From contig JAHWDD010000001.1 in the NCBI GenBank assembly GCA_023897205.1, forward strand, positions 3,100,001 to 3,164,000: DNA of 64,000 nt, written 5' to 3'. The notes beneath the pieces were generated by a model that worked only from the letters and a program-made list of their open reading frames with translations, had not been told where the DNA came from and did not search any database. Each line of letters begins with the position of its first letter. Within the stretch, counting starts at the first letter, position 1. Shown here one piece after another: positions 11,921-23,136 of the stretch. The DNA is from Exophiala sp. HKRS030. Taxonomy: Eukaryota; Ascomycota; Eurotiomycetes; Chaetothyriales; Herpotrichiellaceae. A program made the translations under genes and the position numbers.

Positions 11921-13720
11921 GGTTGGGTAGGTTGGGTAGGTTGGTGGATTTATTGACAGGTAGATAGAAAGATAGAAAGAAAAGAGATGGGACGGGGTTT
12001 AGATCGTGTCTGTGATGTAGATGATGTTGTATTTGGATAATCTGGGACGATCGTCCGGGTGCTTGCAATGGATTTTATGGCCGGTGTATCTGCGGAATGG
12101 TTACGCGGCTGATTTTCAGGATGACTGTGTCGATATGGCAGAGCGCGGGGCAGAATGAACAAGGCGTGCAATATGTAAGCTCGGGATGGAAGGTGGTGAG
12201 GACTGGATGTCAGAGGGTGAGATATAGGAGAATAGAAGTATTGTGCAGTGAATGTCAATAAAAGTAAAGATCAAAGACCAAAGGACCAAAATCCAAGGTC
12301 TACCTACCTCTTTATAAGGAAACACCCTCTCAAGGCTTTGTTTCGTCTCACCTTTGGCAACACCTTTACCGTATCGTATCCGTATGCGTTATTGAATACC
12401 AAGACAAAACGACATCCAGGGCGGACTTCAATCAACCCTCAGCCTTGACCCTTTGGGCCTTGAGACGAAGCCCGGAGCTCCTTATGAGTCACACAATCTG
12501 ATTGGCAGTCCTCATCTCACGGACACGAGAAAGTCAAAACTCGAGTATAGCCATCAAGAGCTCTGTCCACATAGGCGTGGGTGACTGGGTAGGTGGTTCG
12601 ATCACATTTGCGACATCGGATGTGATTGGTGGTCCACCCTTTGTTGTTGTAACTTGTAAAGCGAAAGGCGGATGGGAGGTTTTTTTCTCTTGTCCGCTGG
12701 GAACGGAGTGCCAAGGGAGGAGCATTCCGTGGGTTTCGAAGCTGGTCTGTTGCTCTGTGTTGGATATCCATTACTAAATTGCTTTCTCCATCGCTGCTTC
12801 TGGGTTTGGCGTGGTGGGATCAGGAGTGTGAGTCAAGATTGTGGATGATTAAAGGATTACTGTAAGCCTTTCCGTGGACATGACAAGTTCTAGATGATGC
12901 CATCCCGTCATGACGGTCGCGACTTTCGGGTGGATTATTACCCCATGGGCCCATAGGGCTTTTACCCCTTGCAATACACGTGGACCTGGTCGTCACGAGC
13001 GGAAACAATAGGACAAAGTGTGGATGTTTGGTTGTCCAAAACGAAATGTAGGAACGTAAAGGGCGTGGAGCTAGGCTCGAAATGAAAGGGATGAAATCAG
13101 AAAATGTCTATATTGTGCGGAATCATGTAAGCAGGACAAGGCGTGGTGGGGCTGACGAGACACGGCCGACTATCACAAAGATTTTACAGACACGGCATAA
13201 ATTCTGGAGTGCATAACAGTACCTGGCTACTCCATGTGGACACTTCGCTTGAGCTTGATGAGAGGTTATGCTCGCCTGTGTAAGATGTTGCTCATTTTGA
13301 GGGATTCTCCCTGCTGTGGATTGTCAATGGAGGCTCATGACCAGAAGATCAAATGGGATACACAAGGGAAAGAAACAGGTTCTATGACATGGATCAGGAT
13401 GGACTATACAGGCAATAGGGGTAGGGGCCATCCCGCTACTCACTGACAGAATACCATGATCGAAGCAGAAGAGGTGGAATGAAGGGATTCGTGAAGCTGT
13501 TGATCATCTTTGTTCTTGGTCACTGGTATTATTACCCTTGATGCCATAAACCTCATAGTACAACACTAAGTAAGTTTCCATGTACTCGATGCTGAGAAAG
13601 AATTCCAGCAGCATCCTTTGCACAACCGGACCTGTTGGCCCACGAAAATCCAATTGCACCTTACATTTCCCCATCCTCATAACGCCATGCATTCACATAA
13701 CAAGACAGAGTGGCCCCAGC
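11921..13720. other. Intergenic, no supported gene
   Basis: About 1.8 kb between the small leftward gene and the 3' end of NOP56. It contains GGTTGGGTAGGTTGG-type repeats just upstream of the small gene (11920-11945) and scattered frames under about 100 codons without domains. Part near 13700 is expected to be the NOP56 3' untranslated region. Confidence 0.5.
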
Positions 13721-15370
13721 CTAAGATGACTTTGACTTTTTCTTCTTTTTCTTGCTCTCTGCGTCATCGCCATCGATCGACTTTCGCTTCTTTTTCTTCT
13801 CTGTGACAGCATCTTCCAAATCGACATCTCCGTCTGCATCTATTGACTTACGCTTCTTGTCTTTCTTTTCTTTCTTGTCTTTCTTGTCACTCTTCTCGCT
13901 TTTGTCGGATTTCTTGTCCTTCTTTTTCTTGTCCTGCTTTTGCACTGCGGTAGGCTCCATGTCGAACATTTCTTCATCAGCTTCTGCTGGGTTGTCGACA
14001 TCCATAGTCTCCAATACCAGATCCATAGCATTTTTCTAAGAGAGCAGTTAGCGACCACAAAAGCCAACTGAATTCTAAAATCTTACCATGGCAACTTCAT
14101 TCTTCGTGGGTTGAGCACCAGAAGAGTAGAACTCGAGTCGTTCTTCTACTTGCTTCTTCAAAGCCTGGCCATAAATTGTGGAAGGTGTTTCTGAAAAGTT
14201 GTCGATTCTTGAAGCGATTGAACATTTGTTGGCAAGAAATCTGGAGATTCGACCCTTGTTCTTCTGACCGGCTCGCCCGATAAAAGAAGAGTGATAGAGA
14301 AGACCATATTTGGGAGTGTTGCCTTTGGTTTTGAGGGCTCTGAAAAGCGCTTTCTCGGCACCGAGAATCTGAACGGTAGAAGCAGGATACTTCGACAGGT
14401 TTGTGAGACTGCCGGCATGGGAGATAAGTCTGGCGCCAACGATCTCACCAATAAGAGCCGCCAGGTTGGGAGCTACCACACCCATCTTAGAGACCAAGTA
14501 GCTGTGTAATGACTTTCTATAATTTGCAAGGCTGACCACTCGCTGTGCGAAGAGGGTGACATTCTCCATATCAGATGTGGAGATTTCTTGACCCATACTT
14601 GTCTTTGCTGCTTCAATGATGCTCCTGGCAATATCTTCGTCATCATCAACCACGGCGGCAAGGTCGTGTAGACTTTCCTCTGACAAGGTTTTCTTGTCCT
14701 TGACAAAGAGCGCAACCTTGGCATACTTGTGATTTTCGGACACAATCTTGACGAGTTCTGGGAAATGCCATGAGTACCACTCACGGACGCGCATAGAGAA
14801 GGTATTGACGGCTTTGTCAAGCTGGTCCAGGATGGCAATGGCCTGGATGATATGATTGTCATTCTTCTGGACAGAGAACTTGACCTTCGCTCGGGAGTAG
14901 GCATGACCTAAACCAAGTTGGGCAGTGTTTGTATCTCCTTCGCGCAGTTGTTTCAAAAGCTTCTCGCTGTGTAGTCTAATGCCTCTCAGCATATCCTGCA
15001 CGACTTCGCTTGTATCGCCAGTTTCGCATTCCAGGTTGGGGAAGGACGACTTGATGCTGCTTGCCAGGATTTTGTCAGAGACCCCCAAAGTGACCTTGCT
15101 CTTCTTTCCGGCTTTTGGCAGGTTCAACTCGAGGAAGGATTTCAGGTAATCGGATGCGATTCCTTCGGAGATGTCGTGGAGCTCCTCGAGAGCTTGTTTG
15201 CCGTTCTCAAAGGGTAGAAAACTGACGAGAGACACCATTTTGCCGAATTTTGCAAGATCTCGAACGCTATCTTGGACCTCCTTCAGTCTGAGTGCGACGG
15301 TATCTGCTTGGTGGACGGCCTTGAAAAGCGAGTAGCCCATAGGGCCTTCGTTGAGGAGGTAGTCTGCCAT
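13721..15370 (-). CDS. NOP56: Nucleolar box C/D snoRNP protein Nop56
   Basis: Core protein of box C/D snoRNPs, which guide 2'-O-methylation and pre-rRNA processing in the nucleolus. Exons complement(14087..15370, 13721..14035) flank a 51-bp intron (GTAAGA..TTAG). The product is 532 residues. It begins [16 protein letters not shown] (NOP5 N-terminal domain). A coiled-coil and NOSIC region follows, then the Nop RNA-binding domain with [11 protein letters not shown] and the basic stretch [19 protein letters not shown]. The second exon supplies a lysine/aspartate/serine-rich tail with two RKSID repeats, typical of Nop56/Nop58. The Nop56 assignment rests on the N-terminal motif. An ATG 93 bp further upstream is in frame, but the extension is not Nop-like, so 15370 is preferred. 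Confidence 0.93.
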
Positions 15371-15729
15371 CGTGTCGGCTGGCCAGAATCTCGTCCGGGA
15401 TATAGATACACTGATAATGGCACTTGCCAAGTATATCGAGGAATTGTGAGGCAGTAAATGCAATGCCTACACTCGTACTGATGGTGGTGATTTTCTTCTA
15501 CTACTGCTGCTCGTCTTTGCATCAGTTCGACCTCGAGAAGTTTTGGAGAAAATTAAAAAGTGGAGCCCGAGAAATCTTGGCACTAACGGAGGTGGAATTT
15601 CTCCTCCGGGATCACGTGATGCGCAACAATCCTCGTCTGTCCTGCGTATTGCTCTTTGTTAATGTAGAAGCTATCTTTTACATACCCTTTCTTTTCACAT
15701 GCCTATTGGAGCCCATCTCCATACAAGAC

Positions 15730-15960
15730 ATGCTTGACACTCAGAATGCCCTGCCTTTGAGCTGGACCAAACCACCAAATTACGACATGCAGAACTGGGC
15801 TCTATATCACGTGGCTTTACCACCAGTCAGAAGTGAGTCCATTTCTCGCTTTGTTAGGTTCGTGACAATGATAGCCTCACAATGTCTCTACCACACTTCT
15901 TCCTATGACATTGATTCATACTATTTTGTAACAGGCAAGGAGCTGGATATCCAGCGTTAA
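15730..15960 (+). CDS. Doubtful small spliced ORF
   Basis: An open frame runs from 15424 to 15960 across the NOP56 upstream region. Its end contains a clean intron pattern, 15833..15934, with donor GTGAGT and acceptor TAACAG. Splicing keeps frame and joins ALPPVR to SKELDIQR. With the ATG at 15730 the product is only 42 residues; starts at 15619 or 15424 would lengthen it with hydrophobic sequence. No family is recognised. It could be a tiny gene, an untranslated leader intron, or chance. Confidence 0.2.
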   Translation: MLDTQNALPLSWTKPPNYDMQNWALYHVALPPVRSESISRFVRFVTMIASQCLYHTSSYDIDSYYFVTGKELDIQR

Positions 15961-16175
15961 AAGACTCGCACTTCTGCTCCTATCGGGAGAAACCAAGGGG
16001 ATATTGGAGGTCATTCATGATAGGTGGACATTGTGTCTCGCTTGATGAGTGCGGGGCAGTAGCCACGACCAAACATCAGCCTCGTTCCACAAGATTATTC
16101 GCTTCATTTGTTGCTTTAATATCAACTTTTTGAATATTCTTCACCAAATTCTCGGCATGGAAAATTTTGTATAGC

Positions 16176-18279
16176 ATGTCGGGCCTTGAAATTATTGGCA
16201 TTGCCGCTTCGGTCATTCAGCTAGCAGATCTTGGTGCAAGGCTCTCGGTCCAACTCATAGGGTTTTCCCGAAAAGTCAAGGAGGCGCATAAAAACATCGA
16301 AGCCATTTCCCAAGAGATCGCTGTGACTGGAGCGGTCTTGCAAGAGCTTGGTGCAGAATTGAAAAAGGATGAGAACAAGTCTAGCTGCTCCCGCCAGGCA
16401 CTCGAAACTGCGGAACAGCTCATCGTAGCGTGCAAGGAGATATTCCAGGAGATCGAAGAAAATATCGAGCTCAAGGGGCCGGCAACAACAACATCCTTAT
16501 TTAAGCAACGGCTCAAGTACCCATTCTTTGAGTCCAAACTAACGCTATTGCGGACGAAGCTTGAAAGCTTGAAAAGTTCACTCTTGGTTATACTGAATGT
16601 CCTGGTGTTTGCAGAACAGGTGAGAAAGTAAGTACCGACATGTTTCCAGTGTTGGAACGTCGTCTTACGTGCCCAGTCGCGAAACTCTGCCAGTGCTTAA
16701 GGAACAGCGTGTGCTTCTGGAGCTTCTCGTGCTAGAAAAACGTTCGAATGAAACAAAACTCGAACAAGCACTCTCAGAAACAATAACCGAACCGGATCCG
16801 CCCGCACCAGCGTACAGGGCTGAGATTGCCACCGATGCCCAAGAACAGCATGCTATTGATGAGGAGATTCACCTCTCATTCTTAGGCTCAGAAGTTAGAC
16901 GCGAACTTTCAGGCCACTGCCTGTTGGTGGACAGGATACTACGGGAGATAGAGGAGCCTCAGTATAATCTGAGTGCTAGGCTCAGGGGCAAAGTTCAAGA
17001 AGGTGCTTTGGATCTACATTGGGCGGAATGGTCTCATTTGTTAAGAATGCATGGCCGTGAACAGGTGATAAAGGCCTTTTCAAGACATCATGCTGTGGTG
17101 AGTTATGATCCATCACCTTGCGGTTCCTGCTCTCATCGCTCTCCTCAACTACTGACGCACCATGTCAAGCACTCATATTGGACTCATCGTTATGGAGAAT
17201 CCACCCTTTCTAGACTAGATCCTCGCTTGAACGAGGACACCAGTTCTAGGCCAAGTCAGTTCAACCCACGACTGGTTGCAAAAGCCGGCGAAAGAGCCAG
17301 GTTTGGTCATGAGATGACGTCTTCTCGACACGAAGACTTTCCAGTCACATCGATTCCAAGGCTTACTTCTGACACCTTTGCAGGAGGCATTCCGATCCCT
17401 GTATATCCGCCACAGGAGATGCCAACGTCGAAATGGGAACCTCAGTGGTCGTTGCAAAGTGACCAGCAAGCTGGCCAACATGGTCAATATGCGTTGCAGG
17501 ATTATCAATTGCAGCTATTGTTATTAGAACAGCAAAACAAGAAAAAGCTGATGATGGCACGCCAAGAGCGAGATAGTGCAGCCAGAACCGATGGGAAGCA
17601 CAGGAACGCAGCGAACGCTGAGGCAGTTGAACGATATCCAGTGGGTTTGCCTCGTCGAACGAGTCTGAATGCTGGTTCACCATCATGGACGGGGACAAAT
17701 AATGCTATGTTATCCAACCAGTCTGGACGGAAGCCCGACGATGAGATCCGGGAGGTCAATGATGATAATACCAACAGAAGTTCGATTCGGAGCGCCTCTC
17801 CAGTTTCGCCAGCTTATTCACCACAAGGAACACCACCGAAATCTGGCTCTTTCGAATTCGAGGGTCCAGGTGCGCCCGGTACGTCCAACGCCCGACAATC
17901 TCGACCTTCGAGTCGCTTCGAGGGAGAATGCAATATGATGGAACCTCGCCCAGCCAGTGCGTCAAACTTGTCCTTTGATGAACAAGATCAAAATTTCAAT
18001 TTGGACTTCAGCACTCTAGATGACAATGACGTCCTGGAAAACTTTGACTTTGACAGCTTCTTAAACACAACCAACGACGACACGTTTAACTTCGATGCTG
18101 TCGTCTCTATAGGAGATTTCGAGGGCCCTTTTTCAAGCACGGACGGCCTTGGGGCCAAGAATCGGGTGACGGACGAGATTCATACGCTCCTGGCCGACTT
18201 TGGCGGATTTGGCGAGGAAGACCTGTTGAAGTTACTGAGCGAAACGACTACGGACGAGCCTGTGTTAGCAACCAATTGA
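16176..18279 (+). CDS. STAND-type fungal N-terminal domain protein with acidic tail
   Basis: Two exons, 16176..16627 and 16677..18279 (intron 49 bp, GTAAGT..CCCAG), encode 684 residues. Residues 1-150 are the helical N-terminal domain found at the head of many fungal STAND/NLR-like and related proteins: MSGLEIIGIAASVIQLADLG opens it, followed by heptad-rich helices. No NACHT, NB-ARC, kinase or repeat domain follows. A disordered stretch contains a conserved fungal helix with EQQNKKKLMMARQE (about 426-450). Near the C-terminus is an acidic, aromatic segment with VLENFDFDSFLN and DDTFNFDAV (about 591-640), resembling a transcription activation domain. Role unknown; signalling or co-activation is inferred. 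The ATG at 16167 adds three residues. Confidence 0.78.
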
Positions 18280-18973
18280 AACACGTCAGGCATGGTTAGA
18301 GAAGCGATCGGATTCATGAATCGAGGCCACCGCGAGGTCTGATAGTCATTCCTGAGCTGGGAAGAATTCCTTCCACGCCGTTCTGAGGAAAACGGCCAGT
18401 AGAAGCACGAAGATTAAGCATCGAGTACCTGGCGCAATGCAATTCAACCACGAACTCTAATAATTTGGCAAGACTTCCTCAAATCGACCGACGTACAAAG
18501 CAAGCAAGAGAATGAGCTCCGATCCGTAGACCATAGTTTTGCTAAATGTAGAGGATAGAAAGGTATAAGTCAAAGTAACTCATTGTTGTAACTTGGGCCC
18601 TTGGACCTGTGCAACGACCTTCTGATATGAATTATGTGATGAATTCAAAGTCTTTCTGTCTTCTCCGAAACCTGATATGGTCCTCTTGGATGAGCGGGAG
18701 GAGCAGTTGACGCTGTCGCCGTTGGCTGTCTCGCTATTGACCCGTTGCCAGAGGGTAAGCTCCAGTGGCAGCAAGTGAGGGGCAGCCCGAATGATATGGA
18801 ATAGGCCAGTGTGAAAACCGGTTAAGGCGGCATCACCCCCATCCCGATTGGGGAGTCATTTTGGGGTAGAATTTATTCTTTCTTGGCATGAATTCGTGAA
18901 TTGAGCCCGCGCCTGTTGCAAGACGGTACATCAATTTCAAAGATCAACTCCCTCGACACTAAAAGCATTCACA
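18280..18973. other. Intergenic, CCT6 promoter region
   Basis: About 700 bp between the STAND-N gene and CCT6. No coding region is supported. The right end must hold the CCT6 promoter and leader; CA-rich sequence (AAAGCATTCACA) immediately precedes its ATG. Confidence 0.5.
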
Positions 18974-20658
18974 ATGTCCGGTACGTCTTTGAGTTCTCGC
19001 GAAATCCAATCAGTCATACTCCTCCCTGCTAACGTTTCGTAGCCACTCAGATCCTCAATCCCAAGGCGGAAAGTCGTCGGTCCAAGGAAGCCTTGCGTAT
19101 CAATATCTCAGCGGGTGAGGGATTGCAAGATGTGCTTAGATCTGGTTTCGGTCCTTCAGGGACAATCAAAATGTTGGTGGATGGCTCTGGACAGATCAAA
19201 TTGACAAAAGATGGCGCTGTGCTTCTCAAAGAAATGTCAATCCAGAATCCAACAGCGACATTAATAGCGCGCGCAGCCACTGCACAGGACGAGATTACAG
19301 GAGATGGCACCACCAGCATCATTCTTCTGATCGGAGAACTCCTCAAACAGGCAGATCGTTATATTCAAGAAGGCCTCCACCCAAGAGTCATTGTAGATGG
19401 CTTCGAGATTGCCAAAGCCCGCGTCCTCACTTTCCTCGACACATTCAAAATTGATAGATCTATCGACAGAGATCTCCTCCTCTCCGTGGCTCGAACGTCT
19501 CTTTCTACCAAGATCAACCGCGCGTTGGCCGAACAACTGACGCCGTCGATTGTGGACGCCGTCCTTGCTATTCAGAGGCCCCCTCAAAAGCCTGATTTAC
19601 ATATGGTCGAGATCATGAAGTTACAACACAAACTTGGAACAGACACCACCTTGATCCGCGGTTTGGTCCTCGACCATGGTGCCCGTCACCCAGACATGCC
19701 CAAGCGTGTCGAAAATGCCTACATCCTCACCCTTAACGTCTCACTTGAATATGAAAAATCAGAAATCAACTCAGGCTTCTATTACAACTCGGCCGAACAG
19801 AGAGATAAACTTGTCGCCTCAGAACGTCGATTTGTCGACGACAAACTCAAGAAGATCGTTGCTCTGAAAAATGAAGTCTGTGGATCTGACCCCAAGAAGA
19901 GCTTCGTCGTCATTAACCAGAAGGGTATTGATCCACTTTCCCTGGACGTCTTGGTCAAGAATGGCATCCTAGCCCTTCGCCGTGCCAAGCGCCGCAACAT
20001 GGAACGTCTTCAATTGATTTGCGGCGGTCAAGCACAGAATAGCGTTGACGACCTTGATGCCAGCGTTCTTGGCTGGGCGGGCCTCGTCTACGAGCAAACC
20101 CTAGGCGAAGAGAAGTACACATTCGTGGAAGAAGTCAAGGACCCTAAATCCGTGACTCTCCTCATCAAAGGTCCCAACCAGCACACCATCACTCAAATCA
20201 CCGATGCCGTACGTGACGGCCTGCGTTCTGTTTATAACACTATCGTCGATGGTTGCGTGGTCCCCGGAGCCGGTGCATTCCAGATCGCCGCCGCGAATGA
20301 CCTCTCGTCAGAAGCGGTACGCAAGTCCGTCAAGGGCAAGGCCAAATGGGGCGTGGCAGCCTTCGCTGACGCACTTCTGATCGTGCCGAAAACCCTCGCC
20401 GCCAACTCAGGCCACGACATCCAAGACGCACTTGCAGCACTACAAGACGAACACGCCGAAGGCAATGTCGTCGGCCTAGACCTTGTCACAGGCGATCCCA
20501 TGGATCCCGTGCAAGAGGGTGTGTATGACAACTTCCGCGTCTTGCGCAACAGCATCGCCAGCGCCACGGGCATCGCCAGCAATCTGTTACTATGTGACGA
20601 GCTGCTCAAGGCCAGACAGATGAACCGGCAGGCGGGGCCGGGCGGCATTGAGGAGTGA
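18974..20658 (+). CDS. CCT6: T-complex protein 1 subunit zeta (CCT6)
   Basis: One of eight subunits of the cytosolic TRiC/CCT chaperonin that folds actin, tubulin and other proteins using ATP. The first coding exon is only 7 nt (18974..18980, ATG TCC G), followed by a 62-bp intron and exon 19043..20658. The 540-residue product has the family length. Visible features are the N-terminal [20 protein letters not shown], the ATPase motif GDGTT (about 89-93), the intermediate and apical domain, and the C-terminal [13 protein letters not shown] and [10 protein letters not shown] segments. Zeta identity follows from the [17 protein letters not shown] region. It ends in a glycine-containing tail (AGPGGIEE). 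Confidence 0.95.
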
Positions 20659-21620
20659 AGAAATCGTAGCTAAAGGGGCATGGGGAACACAAAGTCGAAA
20701 CACAACTTCAAAGGAGGAACACTCATCAAGCTCACCGCCGACCGATCCAGACGCAACAGCGAGAATCAATGCACATTCCCAGACCCCTGCTCCCGCTTCT
20801 CGGGCGGTTAGGTCTCAACACCGACAAAGAAACCAGCATGACAACGACCATGAGCATGAGCATGAGGACATGATCTTCTGAGAGTTTGCATATCTCCTCC
20901 ACTGAGCTGGAACAACCGACCGAAGAACCTCGTATGAGCAAGCGAGTCTGTGTGTATGATACAAGAACGCCCGCGCCAACGCCTAAATACAGCCATGGGA
21001 CAAATGTCCAGGGCAGGAACTTGTATCATCAATTGCCCGCCTATCTACCCTGCCCGACCACACGCCTTGAATGCCTTGATACTGTATATTTAGGCCTCGA
21101 AGCGTCTTCTGTCCGGACACGCAAATGGAAACCCTTTCTAGCTCAGAAGACAGGTGTCATGGTTCAATGGGCTCGGCGTCTAGACACTACATACCTATAT
21201 ATACATAGCCCATACTGTCGGAGAGTCAAGTCGGCAATGCTACCTAGGTACATACTAGGTACTTCCCATGAGATCAGAAGCTTGTCGTAAGTTCTCGGTG
21301 GCTGTCATGCAGCGCTGAGCTTTGCTAGCTCGGTTCACGTACGTTCTCATTGTCTGCTGCGGTGTGGTCAACACAAAGTTGTCGTGGTCATTGGAGATTG
21401 ATGCCACTTTCTCTGCATGTCTCAAGACTCTCATGACATGATATCACTATCTGACGGTCGTTAAATCCTCAAGATTCATTTCCTCCTAACTCCGGTCCTT
21501 GGTTTTCCACTTTTCTCAACCAATTCTGCAGATCTCGTGACTACTTTGCCAGCATGGTCAACACGCAGCCTTATAAATTCTAGCCAAGTTTCATAATCAT
21601 CATCCCAAATGTTCCTGCCT
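20659..21620. other. Intergenic between convergent CCT6 and CaM kinase
   Basis: About 960 bp between two converging 3' ends. It should contain both 3' untranslated regions. A 134-codon frame (20886..21290, plus strand) lacks domain features and is not called. CTAGGTAC words appear near 21240-21260. Confidence 0.55.
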
Positions 21621-23136
21621 TCAGTCCTTCTTGCCCCATAACCCGCTGACTGTGTCATTGATCCTTTGTTGTTGACGTCGAATCTGATCTTCTGTCTGTC
21701 CACGGGCATTCCCTCTTGAGTCGATCTCCATGGCATCAACATCATGATTGTTGGGTCCATGAGCCTCCTCACCAGTTGACTGTCCTTGATCATTCAGCAC
21801 TTTGCTACCATCGACAATCTCATTCTTAGGCTTAGGATCAACGCTCATCGCCCCGTCCATATGACCAGCAGCCATCAAACCACCTCCTTCGCGGAGTTTG
21901 TTGATCGCACGAACCGTGTCAATTGCCTTGTGTAGAGTTCGTCGGGCGTTGAAGTTCTTTTTCACAGTTGGGAGAAGATCCTGACCCTCTCCGGACGCCT
22001 TCTCTGGACTTGCTGGGTCATCAGCTCTTATCCAAGGATGTTGCAGAGCTTGATGAGCAGTCATTCGAGCCCGGGGGTCGATAGTAAGGCATCTTCGGAT
22101 GAAATCTCGGGCTGGTTCGGACACATTCCGCCAATACTCAACAGGGGTAAAGGAATAGTCTGCAGCAAGGATAGCCTGCATTTCTTCGAGATTGGAATCA
22201 CGGTCAAAGGGAGTATAGCCGCAGAGTAGAAAATATGTGATGACACCAATTGCCCAGATGTCGCTGGAGTTGGTCCGGTTAGCGATCTTTTGCAGCCGAG
22301 CCGAGGAGTGTCAGCACTTACACAGGTTTACCATGCCCCGTTTTCTTGAAGATTTCGGGAGCCATATAACCTGGGGTTCCACATGTAGTGGTCAGGACGT
22401 GGAATTGCTCTTCATCCATGATTCTGGACAATCCAAAATCGGCGATCAGAAGATCTGCATTATCTTCTGGAGTTCGAAATAAAAGGTTCTCTGGCTTCAA
22501 GTCTCGGTGAACAATGCCATGATCATGAAGGTATGCAACGGCGGATAACGTAGCCCGAATTAGGTCAGCGGCATCGGATTCGTAGTAAGATCCTTTTCTG
22601 CAGATGCGATCGAAAAGCTCGCCTCCAAGAGCAAGATCTGTCACGAGGTATACTGTAACTAAATTCAGCCTGGCTCAAAGCAATTGAAAATGTCAAGGTG
22701 GATATACAGTTGTTCATTGTTTCGAAATAGTCAACGAGTGTCAGGATATTTCGATGGCCGACGGAAACACGCTTGAGGACGGCGATCTCATTGCGCACCT
22801 GAACATCCAGCATCAGTGACGACTCGGTATTGTACCAATTCTGCTAGGCTCACCATATGCTCTCGTCCAGCCATAAGACGCTTGTTAATGACTACCATAA
22901 GTCAGACCACAGACCTTGATTAGTGTTGTTTGAGGTTTGCCCACCTTTAGCAGCATAGTATCTGCCTGTATCTATATGAACGCATTCCTTGACGACTGAG
23001 TATGAGCCAGCACCCAGTGTCTTTCCTGCTTGACATCAACAGACTGTTTTGTGCTTGTGAAAGGATTTGTCCCACCAGTCTTGTATCTGCAAGGCTGAAT
23101 CTGTGGTTTCTGCGGTCCACCCGCCTGCGATGCCAT
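21621..23136 (-). CDS. cmkA: Calcium/calmodulin-dependent protein kinase (CaMK1/CmkA type)
   Basis: Cytosolic Ser/Thr kinase activated by Ca2+/calmodulin. Six exons, complement(23076..23136, 22945..23025, 22854..22891, 22708..22798, 22322..22652, 21621..22263), give 414 residues. All junctions keep frame. Motifs in order: glycine loop KTLGAGSYSVVKE, catalytic lysine in YYAAKVINK, HRDLKPEN (about 139-146), DFG (162-164), APE (188-190), and DIWAIGVITYFLLCGYTPF. After the kinase domain, a basic amphipathic stretch NFNARRTLHKAIDTVRAINK fits the autoinhibitory/calmodulin-binding helix. The tail is hydrophilic. The start at 23136 (MASQAGGPQKPQ) is the first ATG of the exon; an upstream untranslated exon is possible. 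Orthology to Aspergillus CmkA is by overall resemblance. Confidence 0.88.

Noticed and set aside
20886..21290. 134-codon plus-strand frame between CCT6 and the CaM kinase
   Set aside because: No family resemblance, and it lies where two 3' untranslated regions are expected.
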